A stretch of DNA of 64,000 bases. Origin: Ilyobacter_A sp963675185. Lineage in GTDB: Bacteria; Fusobacteriota; Fusobacteriia; Fusobacteriales; Fusobacteriaceae. Positions 34,634 through 43,565 of this stretch are shown one piece after another. Under the pieces are notes generated by a model, which was not told the DNA's origin, ran no database searches, and worked only from the letters and a program-made list of their open reading frames with translations. The DNA is taken from the NCBI GenBank assembly GCA_963675185.2, contig CAXXOH010000003.1, forward strand, positions 62,001 to 126,000. The letters run 5' to 3'. The translations under genes were made by a program, and so were the position numbers. Position 1 is the first letter of the stretch. Each line of letters opens with the position of its first letter.

Positions 34634-37501
34634 TTAGTTTTTATCGATCTCAATTACATTTTGAGCCATTTCCCTAAAGGTATCGTCGTGCGTCACTATG
34701 ATATTCTGCCTGCAACCTTTCAAAATCTTATCCATGGAGTCTGCAAGCGCAAGCTTTCTCTCCATATCCAGGTTGTTTGTAGGTTCATCGAAAATTGAAA
34801 AGTTTGCGTCACTCATAAGAGTTGCCATGGCCGCCCTTATGGAAAGAGCAACAGCCACCTGTTCTCCGCCTGAGAGAATGGTGAACTTCCTCTCCATGCC
34901 TTTCCCATCTGTGAGGTACACTGCAAAACTCTCCTTCTCGTTGTTTATCCAATCTATCTGCTCAGGCCTACCTGTGATATCTCTAAAGTTTTCCGTAGCC
35001 TTGAGTGCTATATTTTTTATCCAGCTGTCTGCAACCATTTTCCCCATGGTGTTTATGTTCCCACGGAATTTATCCGTCAAAGCTATTTTTTTGTTGAGCT
35101 TGGATATCTGCTGGGATATCTCTTTGAGCCTCTTGGAGTCCTCTTTGTGCTTGGACTTCTTTTTCTTCAGCTCTTCTAATGCCGACTCGCTCTCACCGAT
35201 CTTCTTGTGTATCCCCTTTTCGGTTTCCCTTAGCTCCGCTATGCTCCCTGCTATCTCTTCATACAGGTCCTTGTCGAAAATCGAGGTTTTCTCCTGGTGG
35301 GATTTTTTATGCTGTCCCAGCTCTTCGGCCACCTTTTCTATACCGGACTCCAGGCTTTTCTGTTTTTCCTGGTAAGCCCCGAGTTTCTCCGATGCACTGA
35401 GGTTCTGCATGTAGATGTTGTGTCCCTCTTCATAGGATGCCATACTCTCCTTTACGCCTGCTATCTCGGCCTTCAGCTCGTCCATACCAACCAGTTTTCC
35501 TGAAAGCTCCTCTTGCCTGCTCTCAAGCCCGCCTTTTTCGTCTTTTAGGTTTTCCAGAGTGGCAAGCTTCACAGAAAGTTCCTCTCGCTTGGCTTCTACA
35601 CCATTTTGTATGCTTACTATCTTGTCCCTTGTCCCCGCTAGCTCCGACTCCAGTTCGCCTATCTTGAAGGCCCCCTCCTGCTGAACGAGTACACCTTCTT
35701 CTATTTCCAGCTTCTTGAAAGTCTCGTCAAAGTTATCCCCTTTTACAGGCGCGCCCTCTGATATCTTTTCCATAAGCTTTTCAAGTGAGGCAATCACTTC
35801 GTCTTGGAGCTTCAGATTTTCAAGTTTTACTGCAAGATCGCTACTTTTATCCTTTTGGTCTTTTTTTCTATCTTCGAGCCTGGCTTTTTCCGATACGATC
35901 CCCTGTTTATCCCCGTCTAAGTCACCGTATCCAGTCAATTTTATGCTGAGCTCGTCTATCTTCTCTTTTAGCTCTGCTTCCCTCTGGCTGAAAAATGTGG
36001 CTGGATCAAGGTTTGAGCTCGCCAGGTTCTGGCACCTGTCGTTGAAGTAAGGGCAGATGGAGTCGCTCAGCTTCTCCTTTGCCATTGTGTTGTTTTCCAG
36101 CATGGCTTCGAGCTTTGACCTCTCCTCCATGAAGGCTGCCTTTTCAGCAAGCTTACCGTCAAGTCTGGAGATGCTGCTGTCTATTACCCTCTCTTCTTCC
36201 TCTATGGAATCCAGGTCGTATTTGGCTAGCTCACCCTCCAGGTTTTTTATTGTTTTGGCTAGGTCTCTCCTGGCCTCCTGCTTTTCCCACAGCTTGTCCA
36301 GCTCGGTTTTGTACTCTATCTTAAAGACTCTTAACTTTTCCAGTTTTTCTGATACTGCCTTTTTCTCAAGCTTTATTTTTTCAAGTTTTTCTTCCAGCCC
36401 TGCCAGAGTATCTTTGTTCTCCGAAAGTTTAGCCGTGTCGGCTTCTATGCCGCTTTCGGCTATCTTTATCTCAGCCCCGATATCCCCTATGGCCTTTTGC
36501 TTCCCCATTATCCCTTTTTCCAGCTCTAGCTTCGCTTCTTTTACGGTCTCGAACTCACGCATCCTGGCTTCCAGGGGTGTCAGCTTTTCTTTGCATTCCC
36601 TGTAGTTATCGTGGTTTTCCCTGTTTTCACTGCACAGCCTAGAGGCTTCCTCGGCGGTTTCTACGCTCTTTATGGCACCGTCTAGCTCTTCCTTCTTGGA
36701 ACTTAAAAGTTTTTCAGAGCTCTCTATCTTTCCCGCCAGTAGGTCTATCTCCTTTTCGAGCTTTCTGCCGTCTTCCAGCCTGCTTTCCTGGGACTCCATC
36801 GCCTTTTTTATTTCAGCCAGCTTCCCGTTGTGCTCGGCTATTACCGCCTCGAATGCGGCTATGCCGGTCTTTATTTCCTCTATGTCCCCCATGTTTTCCT
36901 TTACGAGCTCTTTCTCACCAGATAGCCTGTCCACGCCGTTCTTGTACCTCTCCATGGATTTCTGCGAGAATTTTGAGTAGATCTCCCTGTATATCTCGGT
37001 GTCGAATATCTTGTTGAACACATCTTCTATCTCCGGCCTCTGCCCCTTCCTGGCGGCGACGGTGTTTTTGGTGAATATCCCCACTATCTGGTTCTGCCCG
37101 GCGGTGACCACGTTGTCGTATATGTTCTCCGACTCTATCCCGCAGAGCACTCCCACCTTCTCGCCTATCTCCTTTATCCCGCTGGTGGAGTTTACAGGGT
37201 TGTCCTTTTCGTATAGCTCCGCCGAGCTGGTGGAGCCTATACCCCTTTTGAGCACGTAGACTATGCCGTCGTTCCCCTCGAACTCTATCTCGATGCTCCC
37301 GCGCTTTTTCCCCAGTGTCACAGCGTCCTGCAGCTTACCGGTCCTGGTGTTTGCCCCGAACATGGCGAGCCCTATGGCTTCCAGTATGGAGGATTTCCCT
37401 GATCCGTTTTTACCTATGAGGAGGTTTATCCCGTCGGTGAACTCAACCCTTTCGTCCTCGTGCTTCCTGTAGTTTTTCAGGTGTACGCTATTTATCTTCA
37501 A
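34634..37501 (-). CDS. sbcC: SbcC-like exonuclease ATPase subunit
   Basis: About 955 residues. The N-terminal half-ATPase has Walker A IGKNGSGKSSILEAIG; the middle is long antiparallel coiled coil; the C-terminal half has signature LSGGEQVAVALSIRAA and Walker B FSIFDEPTNNLD. The hook at about residue 490 is CPYFNDRC, with six residues between the Cys instead of the usual two (CxxC). With SbcD it processes DNA ends and hairpins. The start is taken as TTG 37501, about eight bases after GAAGGGGG; a GTG at 37510 is the alternative. It overlaps the sbcD end. Confidence 0.93.
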   Translation of the reverse strand: MKINSVHLKNYRKHEDERVEFTDGINLLIGKNGSGKSSILEAIGLAMFGANTRTGKLQDAVTLGKKRGSIEIEFEGNDGIVYVLKRGIGSTSSAELYEKDNPVNSTSGIKEIGEKVGVLCGIESENIYDNVVTAGQNQIVGIFTKNTVAARKGQRPEIEDVFNKIFDTEIYREIYSKFSQKSMERYKNGVDRLSGEKELVKENMGDIEEIKTGIAAFEAVIAEHNGKLAEIKKAMESQESRLEDGRKLEKEIDLLAGKIESSEKLLSSKKEELDGAIKSVETAEEASRLCSENRENHDNYRECKEKLTPLEARMREFETVKEAKLELEKGIMGKQKAIGDIGAEIKIAESGIEADTAKLSENKDTLAGLEEKLEKIKLEKKAVSEKLEKLRVFKIEYKTELDKLWEKQEARRDLAKTIKNLEGELAKYDLDSIEEEERVIDSSISRLDGKLAEKAAFMEERSKLEAMLENNTMAKEKLSDSICPYFNDRCQNLASSNLDPATFFSQREAELKEKIDELSIKLTGYGDLDGDKQGIVSEKARLEDRKKDQKDKSSDLAVKLENLKLQDEVIASLEKLMEKISEGAPVKGDNFDETFKKLEIEEGVLVQQEGAFKIGELESELAGTRDKIVSIQNGVEAKREELSVKLATLENLKDEKGGLESRQEELSGKLVGMDELKAEIAGVKESMASYEEGHNIYMQNLSASEKLGAYQEKQKSLESGIEKVAEELGQHKKSHQEKTSIFDKDLYEEIAGSIAELRETEKGIHKKIGESESALEELKKKKSKHKEDSKRLKEISQQISKLNKKIALTDKFRGNINTMGKMVADSWIKNIALKATENFRDITGRPEQIDWINNEKESFAVYLTDGKGMERKFTILSGGEQVAVALSIRAAMATLMSDANFSIFDEPTNNLDMERKLALADSMDKILKGCRQNIIVTHDDTFREMAQNVIEIDKN

Positions 37502-38705
37502 GGTCTGCACCCCCTTCCAGAATCTCTTCCAGCATGTTGTCGAACTCGTTGAAGAAGAGCTCCTCTTCCCCTTCCGTCTGGTACCTTTTCAGGTGCTGCA
37601 GAAGCATCGTTACCTTTTCCGTGTGGGATGAAAAGTTCTCCCAGCCGCTTATTATCCCCTTCTCTATCTCCTCCAAAGGGAGCTTGTCAAGGGAATCTAT
37701 GCTGCCGTACATGGATGAGGTGTACCTCGGCTTTACGAATACCTTGAAGAAGCCGAGCTCCTCTAGCTCCTCCTCCACCTTCTGGTAGTCAACTATGATG
37801 GAGTCCCCCATTACGAGCTCCACCATTAGTATCGCCGACTCGTCTGGAGTAAGACCCTCCTTGTAATTGGAGATCACAGACTCTACTTCCTCCTTCTCGC
37901 ACTTTGAGAGGTCCACGCTTGTGTTTATAACAAGCCTTTTTTTGTTCTCTATGAAGCTGTGCTCACAGGTCTCCGTGTCGAACAGTATGAACCCCTTCTG
38001 CGAGCCCTTTTTCCTTTCGTTCAGTATGTTCCAGTACTCGGAAGACCCGGGCAGGAAAAAGTACGGGTTCTCGATTGGGTAGGAGTAGTAGTTGTGCAGG
38101 TGACCCCCGGCCATGTAGAGGACTTTCCCTGCGAAACCGTCTATCACCTCTTTGCCCACAGTCCCGGACACGAACTCCTCGCCTCCGGCTATTGCCGTGT
38201 GTGCCAGCACCACGTTGTTTCCGCCGTTTTTGCCATCCAAAAACTCGGACAGCGACAGTAGCACCTTTTCCGTGAAGGCGCCGTTGAACCCAACTCCGTA
38301 GAAGTCCACCCCGTCTATGCTGTGAGGCTGGAATATGTACGCCCCGTCCTCGTAGTTCGTCAGGTAGGATAGCTTCTTCAGATAGCCGCCACCCTCAAGG
38401 TAGCCTATCCATGAGTTCTCCTCGGCATGAGACTTGTCATGGTTCCCCTCGCATATGAGGACGCTCACGTCATTGGCTTTGAGTTTTTTCAGTATCCCCT
38501 CGGTCTTGTGCAGGGTGAGCGGGTTTATCTCCTTCTTGTCGAAGAAGTCCCCGGCTACCAAAAACACCTCCACAGAGTTTTCCACAGCGTAGTCCACTAT
38601 GTTTTCAAAGGCGGTGAAGTAGTCTTCGTACCTCTGGTTTGAGAAGTCGGCAGTACCCGCCGGCCTCTTCCCCAAGTGTATATCTGAACAATGCAATATC
38701 TTCAT
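37488..38705 (-). CDS. sbcD: SbcD-like DNA repair nuclease
   Basis: 405 residues. The metallophosphoesterase motifs are all present: CSDIHLGKRP at the N-terminus, AGDFFDKKEINP, GNHDKSHAEENSW, and later AHTAIAGGEE and GGHLHNYYSYP. It is the Mn2+-dependent nuclease partner of SbcC. GGAGG lies five to six bases before the ATG at 38705; the frame is open 7 codons upstream without a ribosome site. Its 3' end overlaps the sbcC start by about 14 bases. The G+C content of this gene pair is higher than its neighbours. Confidence 0.95.
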   Translation of the reverse strand: MKILHCSDIHLGKRPAGTADFSNQRYEDYFTAFENIVDYAVENSVEVFLVAGDFFDKKEINPLTLHKTEGILKKLKANDVSVLICEGNHDKSHAEENSWIGYLEGGGYLKKLSYLTNYEDGAYIFQPHSIDGVDFYGVGFNGAFTEKVLLSLSEFLDGKNGGNNVVLAHTAIAGGEEFVSGTVGKEVIDGFAGKVLYMAGGHLHNYYSYPIENPYFFLPGSSEYWNILNERKKGSQKGFILFDTETCEHSFIENKKRLVINTSVDLSKCEKEEVESVISNYKEGLTPDESAILMVELVMGDSIIVDYQKVEEELEELGFFKVFVKPRYTSSMYGSIDSLDKLPLEEIEKGIISGWENFSSHTEKVTMLLQHLKRYQTEGEEELFFNEFDNMLEEILEGGADLEDK

Positions 38706-38778
38706 TGTATTCCTCCAAAATAACATTATACCTAGATTATATGATATTTCTGGTTAAATTTGAAGGGAAGATATTTGT

Positions 38779-39018
38779 ATAAACCTTTTTTGCCAACGGA
38801 GTCACACAGAAATTTTGAACATGGGCCGTACAGAGAAAACACTTTAAAATAATTTTTGTCGCGAATCTTCACTAATCACACGAATTAATTAAAAGTTTTA
38901 AGTAAACTTTTAAATACCTACCCTCTGTGAAACTCTTTATTTCCTCAGCGCAGCTCTGTGTTCAAAATGTTTTCTGTATTATTTTTTCCATTTGAGTCAA
39001 TTCGTGTGATACGTGACA
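38779..39018. repeat. Dispersed foldback repeat, copy 3
   Basis: It carries GTCACACAGA, GCCGTACAGAGAAAACAC, TTTTTGTCGCGAATCTTCACTAATCACACGAATT, CTCTGTGAAACTCTTTATT, GCAGCTCTGTGTTCAAAAT and TTCGTGTGATACGTGAC in the same order as the other copies. It fills the gap between sbcD and the Dabb gene. Confidence 0.8.
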
Positions 39019-39127
39019 AAAAGAGGGTTTTTTATGTTTAATTTTAGATTTTAATTTTTTATCGATATATGATAGAATAAGAGATGTTATGATTGAATCC
39101 GATAAAGAAAAAACAGGAGGGATAAAG

Positions 39128-39427
39128 TTGATCAAGCACATAGTTTTCTTCAACTTCAAAGACGAGGCACTTGGAAAAACAAAAAAGGAGAACATGGAAA
39201 AGGTGAAAAAAGACCTTGAGGCACTTGCCGACATCGAGCAGATAAAGGCGCTTGAAGTGGGGATAGACATCAACGGTTCTGAGAGGGCATACGACCTGTC
39301 TCTTTACACAGAGTTCGAGACAATGGCGGACCTTGATTTCTACCAAGACTACGGGCCGCACGTGGATATAAAGCATTTTGTAAGGGAGGTCTGCATAGGG
39401 ACAGCTGTAGTGGACTACGAGGTGTAG
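39128..39427 (+). CDS. Dabb-family (stress-responsive alpha/beta barrel) protein
   Basis: 99 residues. It begins IKHIVFFNFKDEA, with a middle DLSLYTEFETMADLDFYQDYGPHVDIKHFV segment, typical of Dabb/ferredoxin-like dimeric alpha-beta barrels. Function in bacteria is unclear. The start is TTG at 39128, with CAGGAGGGA seven bases upstream; the frame extends upstream to 39089 without a ribosome site. Confidence 0.87.
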   Translation: MIKHIVFFNFKDEALGKTKKENMEKVKKDLEALADIEQIKALEVGIDINGSERAYDLSLYTEFETMADLDFYQDYGPHVDIKHFVREVCIGTAVVDYEV

Positions 39428-39455
39428 AAGACGGCAAACGCCGTCTTCTTTTATT
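39427..39455 (+). terminator. Terminator of the Dabb gene
   Basis: GAAGACGGC (39427-39435) pairs perfectly with GCCGTCTTC (39440-39448), followed by TTTTATTTTTT. Confidence 0.93.
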
Positions 39456-39478
39456 TTTTGAAAATTTTATTGCTCTGT

Positions 39479-39506
39479 TTGAAAAAGTATAAAATTGTTA
39501 TATAAT
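39479..39506 (+). promoter_or_regulatory. Promoter of the tyrosine recombinase
   Basis: TTGAAA (39479-39484) and TATAAT (39501-39506) are 16 bases apart, about 70 bases before the recombinase ATG. Confidence 0.55.
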
Positions 39507-39577
39507 TTATTATGTAATATTCAAAACAAAAGATTAAATTAATTTAATTTAAAAAAAGAAATACAAGGAATATCGAT

Positions 39578-40636
39578 ATGGATAAGAGGATCAGCGTAAA
39601 AAAGACAACTATAAACAACAAAAAACGGCTCATTATAAAGTTCCAGTATGATGAGTCCATTATCAGTTTCATAAAATCCATTCCAGAGAGAAAATGGGAT
39701 GCGAAACAAAAATACTGGCACATTCCCGACACCCCTGAAAACATGGAGATTTTAAAAAAATCCCTATCTATTCTTAACCTTTCAATAGAAGGAGATAAAG
39801 ATAGATCAAATCCTTTCAAAGAGTATGAAGAATTTCTACATGCAAAGCGTTACAGTGATAAAACTATCACTTCATACATGAAACACGTCCGTACTTTCTT
39901 CCGATTTTTAAATAATCCAAGACCAGAAGATGTAACCATAAAAGACATTTATAGATATATAAATGACAATATCGTCGAAAGGAAGCTATCGGAGTCATAT
40001 CAAAACCAATCGATCAACTCTATAAAAGGGTTTTATAAGATCGTATACAACAAAAACTTTAAAATTGAGGAGATACAAAGACCTAAAAAATCTAAAAAGC
40101 TCCCCATAGTTTTGTCAAAGGAAGAGGTCAAAAAACTATTTGACCATATAAAAAATTTAAAGCACAGGACTATACTCATGCTTATCTATTCTGGAGGACT
40201 TCGTATAAGTGAAGTCATAAACCTCAAGCTGGTCGATATAGATAAAGACAGAAAGATAATCCGTATTGTTGGGGCAAAAGGTAAAAAAGACCGTATCGTC
40301 GGACTGTCGGAGAAGATACTTCTCAATCTGCGCGAATACTACAAGGTTTACCGACCAACTGTATACCTCTTTGAAAGTACAGAGGAGGGTAAAAAATACT
40401 CCGCCAGAAGCATACAGAATGTATTTAACAGGGCTAAGTATGAGGCAGGCATAAATCAGAATGCCACAGTACATACACTGAGGCACAGTTATGCTACACA
40501 TCTTCTGGAAGCAGGAGTTGACCTACGTATTATACAGGAATTACTGGGACACAAATCATCAAAAACCACAGAGATTTATACTCACGTCAGCACACGCACT
40601 ATTCAAAGTGTAAAAAGTCCGTTTGATGATTTATAG
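39578..40636 (+). CDS. Tyrosine recombinase (XerC/D-like integrase with N-terminal extension)
   Basis: 352 residues. An N-terminal ~60-residue domain (KKRLIIKFQYDESIISFIKSIPERKWDAKQKYWHIPDTP) precedes the SAM-like core-binding domain (about 80-160) and the catalytic domain. The active-site residues are visible: Arg in GGLRISEV, Lys in AKGKKDR, HTLRHSYATH (His-x-x-Arg), a late His in LGHKSSKTTEIYTH, with Tyr in that last segment. The text is close to the integrases of Bacteroidota and XerC/D. The extra segment that marks integron IntI between boxes II and III is not seen. It reads into the cassette array. Confidence 0.93.
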   Translation: MDKRISVKKTTINNKKRLIIKFQYDESIISFIKSIPERKWDAKQKYWHIPDTPENMEILKKSLSILNLSIEGDKDRSNPFKEYEEFLHAKRYSDKTITSYMKHVRTFFRFLNNPRPEDVTIKDIYRYINDNIVERKLSESYQNQSINSIKGFYKIVYNKNFKIEEIQRPKKSKKLPIVLSKEEVKKLFDHIKNLKHRTILMLIYSGGLRISEVINLKLVDIDKDRKIIRIVGAKGKKDRIVGLSEKILLNLREYYKVYRPTVYLFESTEEGKKYSARSIQNVFNRAKYEAGINQNATVHTLRHSYATHLLEAGVDLRIIQELLGHKSSKTTEIYTHVSTRTIQSVKSPFDDL

Positions 40637-40645
40637 TGCGAAACA

Positions 40646-40722
40646 ACAATTGCGTCTATACTTCCAATTAGGGCGTATAGGCGTATATTTTATGCGTATA
40701 TAGACGAGTTATAAAAAATTGT
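40646..40722. repeat. Imperfect inverted repeat next to the recombinase, possible attachment site
   Basis: ACAATT and CGTCTATA on the left (40646-40660) are answered by TATAGACG and AATTGT on the right (40699-40722), with inner GCGTATA repeats. It sits just after the recombinase stop and before the first accessory gene, where an attI- or attC-like site would be expected. Confidence 0.5.
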
Positions 40723-40760
40723 AAACTGCGAACTACTATTAACAATAAATACATAGAATT

Positions 40761-41924
40761 ATGAAAAATTTAATTTTAACTTTATTATTCATTGCATTTT
40801 TGAATAATTGTTATTCTCAGTCTTTGATTACTAGTAGCATTACAAGTAAATCAAAGATTAATGCATTAATTCCTGAGAACGATTTTGATATCGAAGATTT
40901 CTTAGGATTTAAGTTTGATAAAATTAAAGCTGGACCAATTCAGCTTTCTGGTAAAAATAATTCATTAATATTTGATTTACCTGGTTTGAAAACCGAAATG
41001 GGATTTAATGGTTTGGGTAGTATTGAAGCTGATTTAATTATTGTCGGAATTGAAATTAAAGCTGACGAAGACTACACATATTCTATTCTCAAATTCAATG
41101 GTGGTATTTATAATATTGCTTTTAGTGTTGGGAAACCGACAGGAAGTAATATGATAACATCAGCGATGACATTAAATCATATTCCCGCAATGCCATATTC
41201 ATTAACAATAACAAACACTAAAAGCGGCATAGAGCATTCTTTGAAAGGGGAAACCGAAGCATGGACAAAATCTCAAATTCCGACTTATGGATTAATAGCA
41301 TATTATCCATTTACGGGTAATGCAAATGATGAAAGTGGTAATAATAGAAATGGTACTGTACATGGAGCTCAATTGATAAAGGATAGATTTGGCAACCCAA
41401 ATAACGCATATTTTTTTGATGGGTTAAAGGACTTCATCGACATTCCTGAACCATATAGTGAAACTTTTACTATCAACTTATGGGTTAATGTTAAATCTTT
41501 ACCAAATCCTAGTAATCCAAGTGTTTGGCAATTCACTCTTTTTGATGGTGGTGAGAATCACAATTCAAACGATGGTTTTTATATTGGGCTCGTAAATAAT
41601 ACAAGTCCATCCTATTTTTCATTACAAAATTTCAATTCTGAAGATGGTCTTACTAAAATTGATTGGAATAACAACGGGAATGGAATAAATACTAACCAAT
41701 GGTATATGGTGACTAGTGTTATTTCGAAGGGCTCATGCAAATTATATATTAATGGACAATTAAGAGGGGAGAAATATACACATAGAGGAGCAGAATCAGG
41801 CTCCAGAAACTGGAGGATTGGGGCACATGATATTGGGATTCAATATACTCACGGAATAATTGATGAAGTAAGAATTTATAATCGAGCATTAAGTCAAGAT
41901 GAGATAACTTCATTACTGGACTAA
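40761..41924 (+). CDS. Secreted LamG/concanavalin-like domain protein
   Basis: 387 residues. A signal peptide (ILTLLFIAFLNNCYSQ) with the NCYSQ ending common in Bacteroidota is followed by a ~150-residue unknown domain and a C-terminal LamG domain (about 170-387: LIAYYPFTGNANDESGN, FTINLWVNV, WRIGAHD, GIIDEVRIYNRALS). LamG domains bind sugars or proteins. There is no Shine-Dalgarno sequence before the ATG, only an A+T-rich leader, which also fits a Bacteroidota source. Codon use differs from the host genes on the left. Confidence 0.85.
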   Translation: MKNLILTLLFIAFLNNCYSQSLITSSITSKSKINALIPENDFDIEDFLGFKFDKIKAGPIQLSGKNNSLIFDLPGLKTEMGFNGLGSIEADLIIVGIEIKADEDYTYSILKFNGGIYNIAFSVGKPTGSNMITSAMTLNHIPAMPYSLTITNTKSGIEHSLKGETEAWTKSQIPTYGLIAYYPFTGNANDESGNNRNGTVHGAQLIKDRFGNPNNAYFFDGLKDFIDIPEPYSETFTINLWVNVKSLPNPSNPSVWQFTLFDGGENHNSNDGFYIGLVNNTSPSYFSLQNFNSEDGLTKIDWNNNGNGINTNQWYMVTSVISKGSCKLYINGQLRGEKYTHRGAESGSRNWRIGAHDIGIQYTHGIIDEVRIYNRALSQDEITSLLD

Positions 41925-41934
41925 CAACTTTTTA

Positions 41935-42060
41935 TAACATTTTGTATATGATCATGGCAGTTTTAGTGCAAACTCCAACAGTCAATCCCGCGCCAACACC
42001 AGTGGATACGCGGACAGGAAAGTACACGCACTCTGCCACGCCACATACAATTTTCCGTTA
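41935..42060. repeat. attC-like recombination site after the LamG gene
   Basis: TAACATTTTGTATATGATCA (41935-) with ATGGCAG is matched by CTGCCACGCCACATAC and then AATTTTCCGTTA (to 42060) as an imperfect inverted repeat about 126 bases long. Ends are TAAC and GTTA, as in integron attC sites of the long VCR type. It begins 10 bases after the stop codon. Confidence 0.65.
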
Positions 42061-42080
42061 TCAGAAACTAAGCAACAATT

Positions 42081-42212
42081 TAGGGCACATTACCTTTTTA
42101 AGGTAGATTATACTTTTGTATAATATTTTATTATCTAATCAATAAAACATAGTTTTTTTACTTTTGACTCAATGAGTGATTTATTTGCAATCAATATGTG
42201 CCCTATTTTTTT
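42081..42212 (+). ncRNA. Candidate structured noncoding RNA upstream of the reverse transcriptase
   Basis: A perfect 10-bp stem TAGGGCACAT (42081-42090) with ATGTGCCCTA (42196-42205) encloses 105 bases holding three hairpins: ACCTT/AAGGT (42092-42104), ATTATAC/GTATAAT (42107-42124) and ACTC/GAGT (42167-42177). It is followed by seven T, then AAGGAG and the RT start codon. The stem-plus-T-run gives a natural 3' end. Some defence reverse transcriptases use an RNA encoded just upstream. The call rests only on predicted pairing; the second hairpin also contains a TATAAT that could be a promoter. Confidence 0.45.
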
Positions 42213-42224
42213 AAGGAGAAACTA

Positions 42225-43556
42225 ATGAAAGAAAATTTAGCCGATATATTCAGTGAAGAAAATCTTAAAGATGTATTTATAAACAGAACTAGATATTCCT
42301 CTTCAGTTGGTTTAGATAGAATTACAAGTAAAAACTTCGAAAATAAGTTATCAACTAATATATCATTTATTAGAAAAAAAATTTTTAACTACACATATAA
42401 ATTCACTCCATATAAAGAAGCTTTAATTTTAAAAGGTCGTAATCAAAATCCGAGGGTAATTTCTATTCCAACAATTAAAGACCAGTTAGTTATTAAGCTT
42501 CTAAGCATTTTTCTTCAAAACCATTATGATAGTTTTAATAAGTTTAAATTATCTCAAACTTTGATATCTGAAATAATTAAACAAAAGAATAGTGGTAAAT
42601 ATAATTATTATATTAAGTTAGATATTTCAAACTTTTTCGGAACTATTAACCATGAAATTCTGTTTTATATTTTAAAAGAAAACAAAATCGATAAAAAAAT
42701 TATTAAATTTATTAATACTATTATAACAACACCAACTGTCGATTTTAATTTACCTAAGCATAGTAGAGAAACATTTAATTTAAGAGGTGTTCCACAAGGA
42801 TTAAGTATCAGTAATATTCTTGCTTCATACTACTTATTAAGTTTTGATAAGAAGTATCAAAATAATGAAAATTTCTTTTATACCCGATATGTTGACGATA
42901 TTTTAATCTTCTGTTCACAAAAACATGCTGAAAAGCTTAATTCCCAAATTAAAAATTCATTATCTGATTTAAAGTTGGAAATAAACTCAAAAAAAAATGA
43001 TTCAGGAGTTTTAAATCAATCTTTTAAATTTTTAGGTTATGAGTTTAGTGAACAGTTTATTTCTCCAAGAATCGAAGCTATGAGGCGTGTTGAAAATTCA
43101 CTAGAGAATTTTATTAAAAATTTTTCAAAACATAAAGATAAAAACTATAAATTATTTCTATGGTCTATTAATCTCAAAATTACAGGTACTATTTGTGATA
43201 ACAAGAAGTATGGATGGCTTTTTTATTTTTCTCAGATTACTAATAAGAAAGTTCTATTCCATTTAGATTGGTTTATAAATAAAATGTTTAAAAGATTTGG
43301 AATTAATTTGAAAATTATTGATGATATTCGTCTAAAAAAATTTGTTCGAGCTTACAACGAAATTACGTTAAATTTAAATCATACAAAGTATATTCCACAT
43401 TTAGACAAATTTACTTTTGAAGATAAAAAAAAATTTTTATCAGATATTGCTAATTTTGAACCAGGATTAACTGAAGATGAAACAAATAATAAATTTAAAC
43501 AAATCATTTTTAAACAATTAGCAACACTTGAAAAAGATATACAAAATTTTTCATAG
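42225..43556 (+). CDS. Reverse transcriptase, likely anti-phage (DRT/Abi-like)
   Basis: 443 residues. RT motifs in order: KFTPYKEALILKG and RVISIPTIKDQLVIKLL near 60-95, YIKLDISNFFGTINHEI (catalytic Asp), RGVPQGLSISNILASYYL, and FFYTRYVDDILIF (YVDD box) at about 225, then KFLGYEFS. No group II intron maturase or endonuclease domain is visible, and no retron msr/msd pattern was recognised. It is followed ten bases later by a SLATT-domain gene, a pairing reported for some defence RTs. It is very A+T rich. AAGGAG lies six bases before ATG 42225. Confidence 0.9.
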   Translation: MKENLADIFSEENLKDVFINRTRYSSSVGLDRITSKNFENKLSTNISFIRKKIFNYTYKFTPYKEALILKGRNQNPRVISIPTIKDQLVIKLLSIFLQNHYDSFNKFKLSQTLISEIIKQKNSGKYNYYIKLDISNFFGTINHEILFYILKENKIDKKIIKFINTIITTPTVDFNLPKHSRETFNLRGVPQGLSISNILASYYLLSFDKKYQNNENFFYTRYVDDILIFCSQKHAEKLNSQIKNSLSDLKLEINSKKNDSGVLNQSFKFLGYEFSEQFISPRIEAMRRVENSLENFIKNFSKHKDKNYKLFLWSINLKITGTICDNKKYGWLFYFSQITNKKVLFHLDWFINKMFKRFGINLKIIDDIRLKKFVRAYNEITLNLNHTKYIPHLDKFTFEDKKKFLSDIANFEPGLTEDETNNKFKQIIFKQLATLEKDIQNFS

Positions 43557-43565
43557 GAGGAACAT

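Noticed and set aside
35437..36980. Long plus-strand open frames opposite sbcC, such as 36057-36605
   Set aside because: They are Ser/Phe-rich antisense shadows of the Glu/Lys-rich coiled coil of SbcC, with no ribosome sites.
39578..40636. Recombinase as a true integron integrase IntI
   Set aside because: The catalytic residues fit all tyrosine recombinases, but the extra IntI-specific segment before the HxxR box is not visible, and the N-terminal extension is unlike IntI.
42081..43556. Retron (msr-msd plus RT)
   Set aside because: The upstream inverted repeat resembles a retron a1/a2 pair, but no long msd-type hairpin or conserved branching G was recognised, and the SLATT neighbour and RT text point to another RT class.
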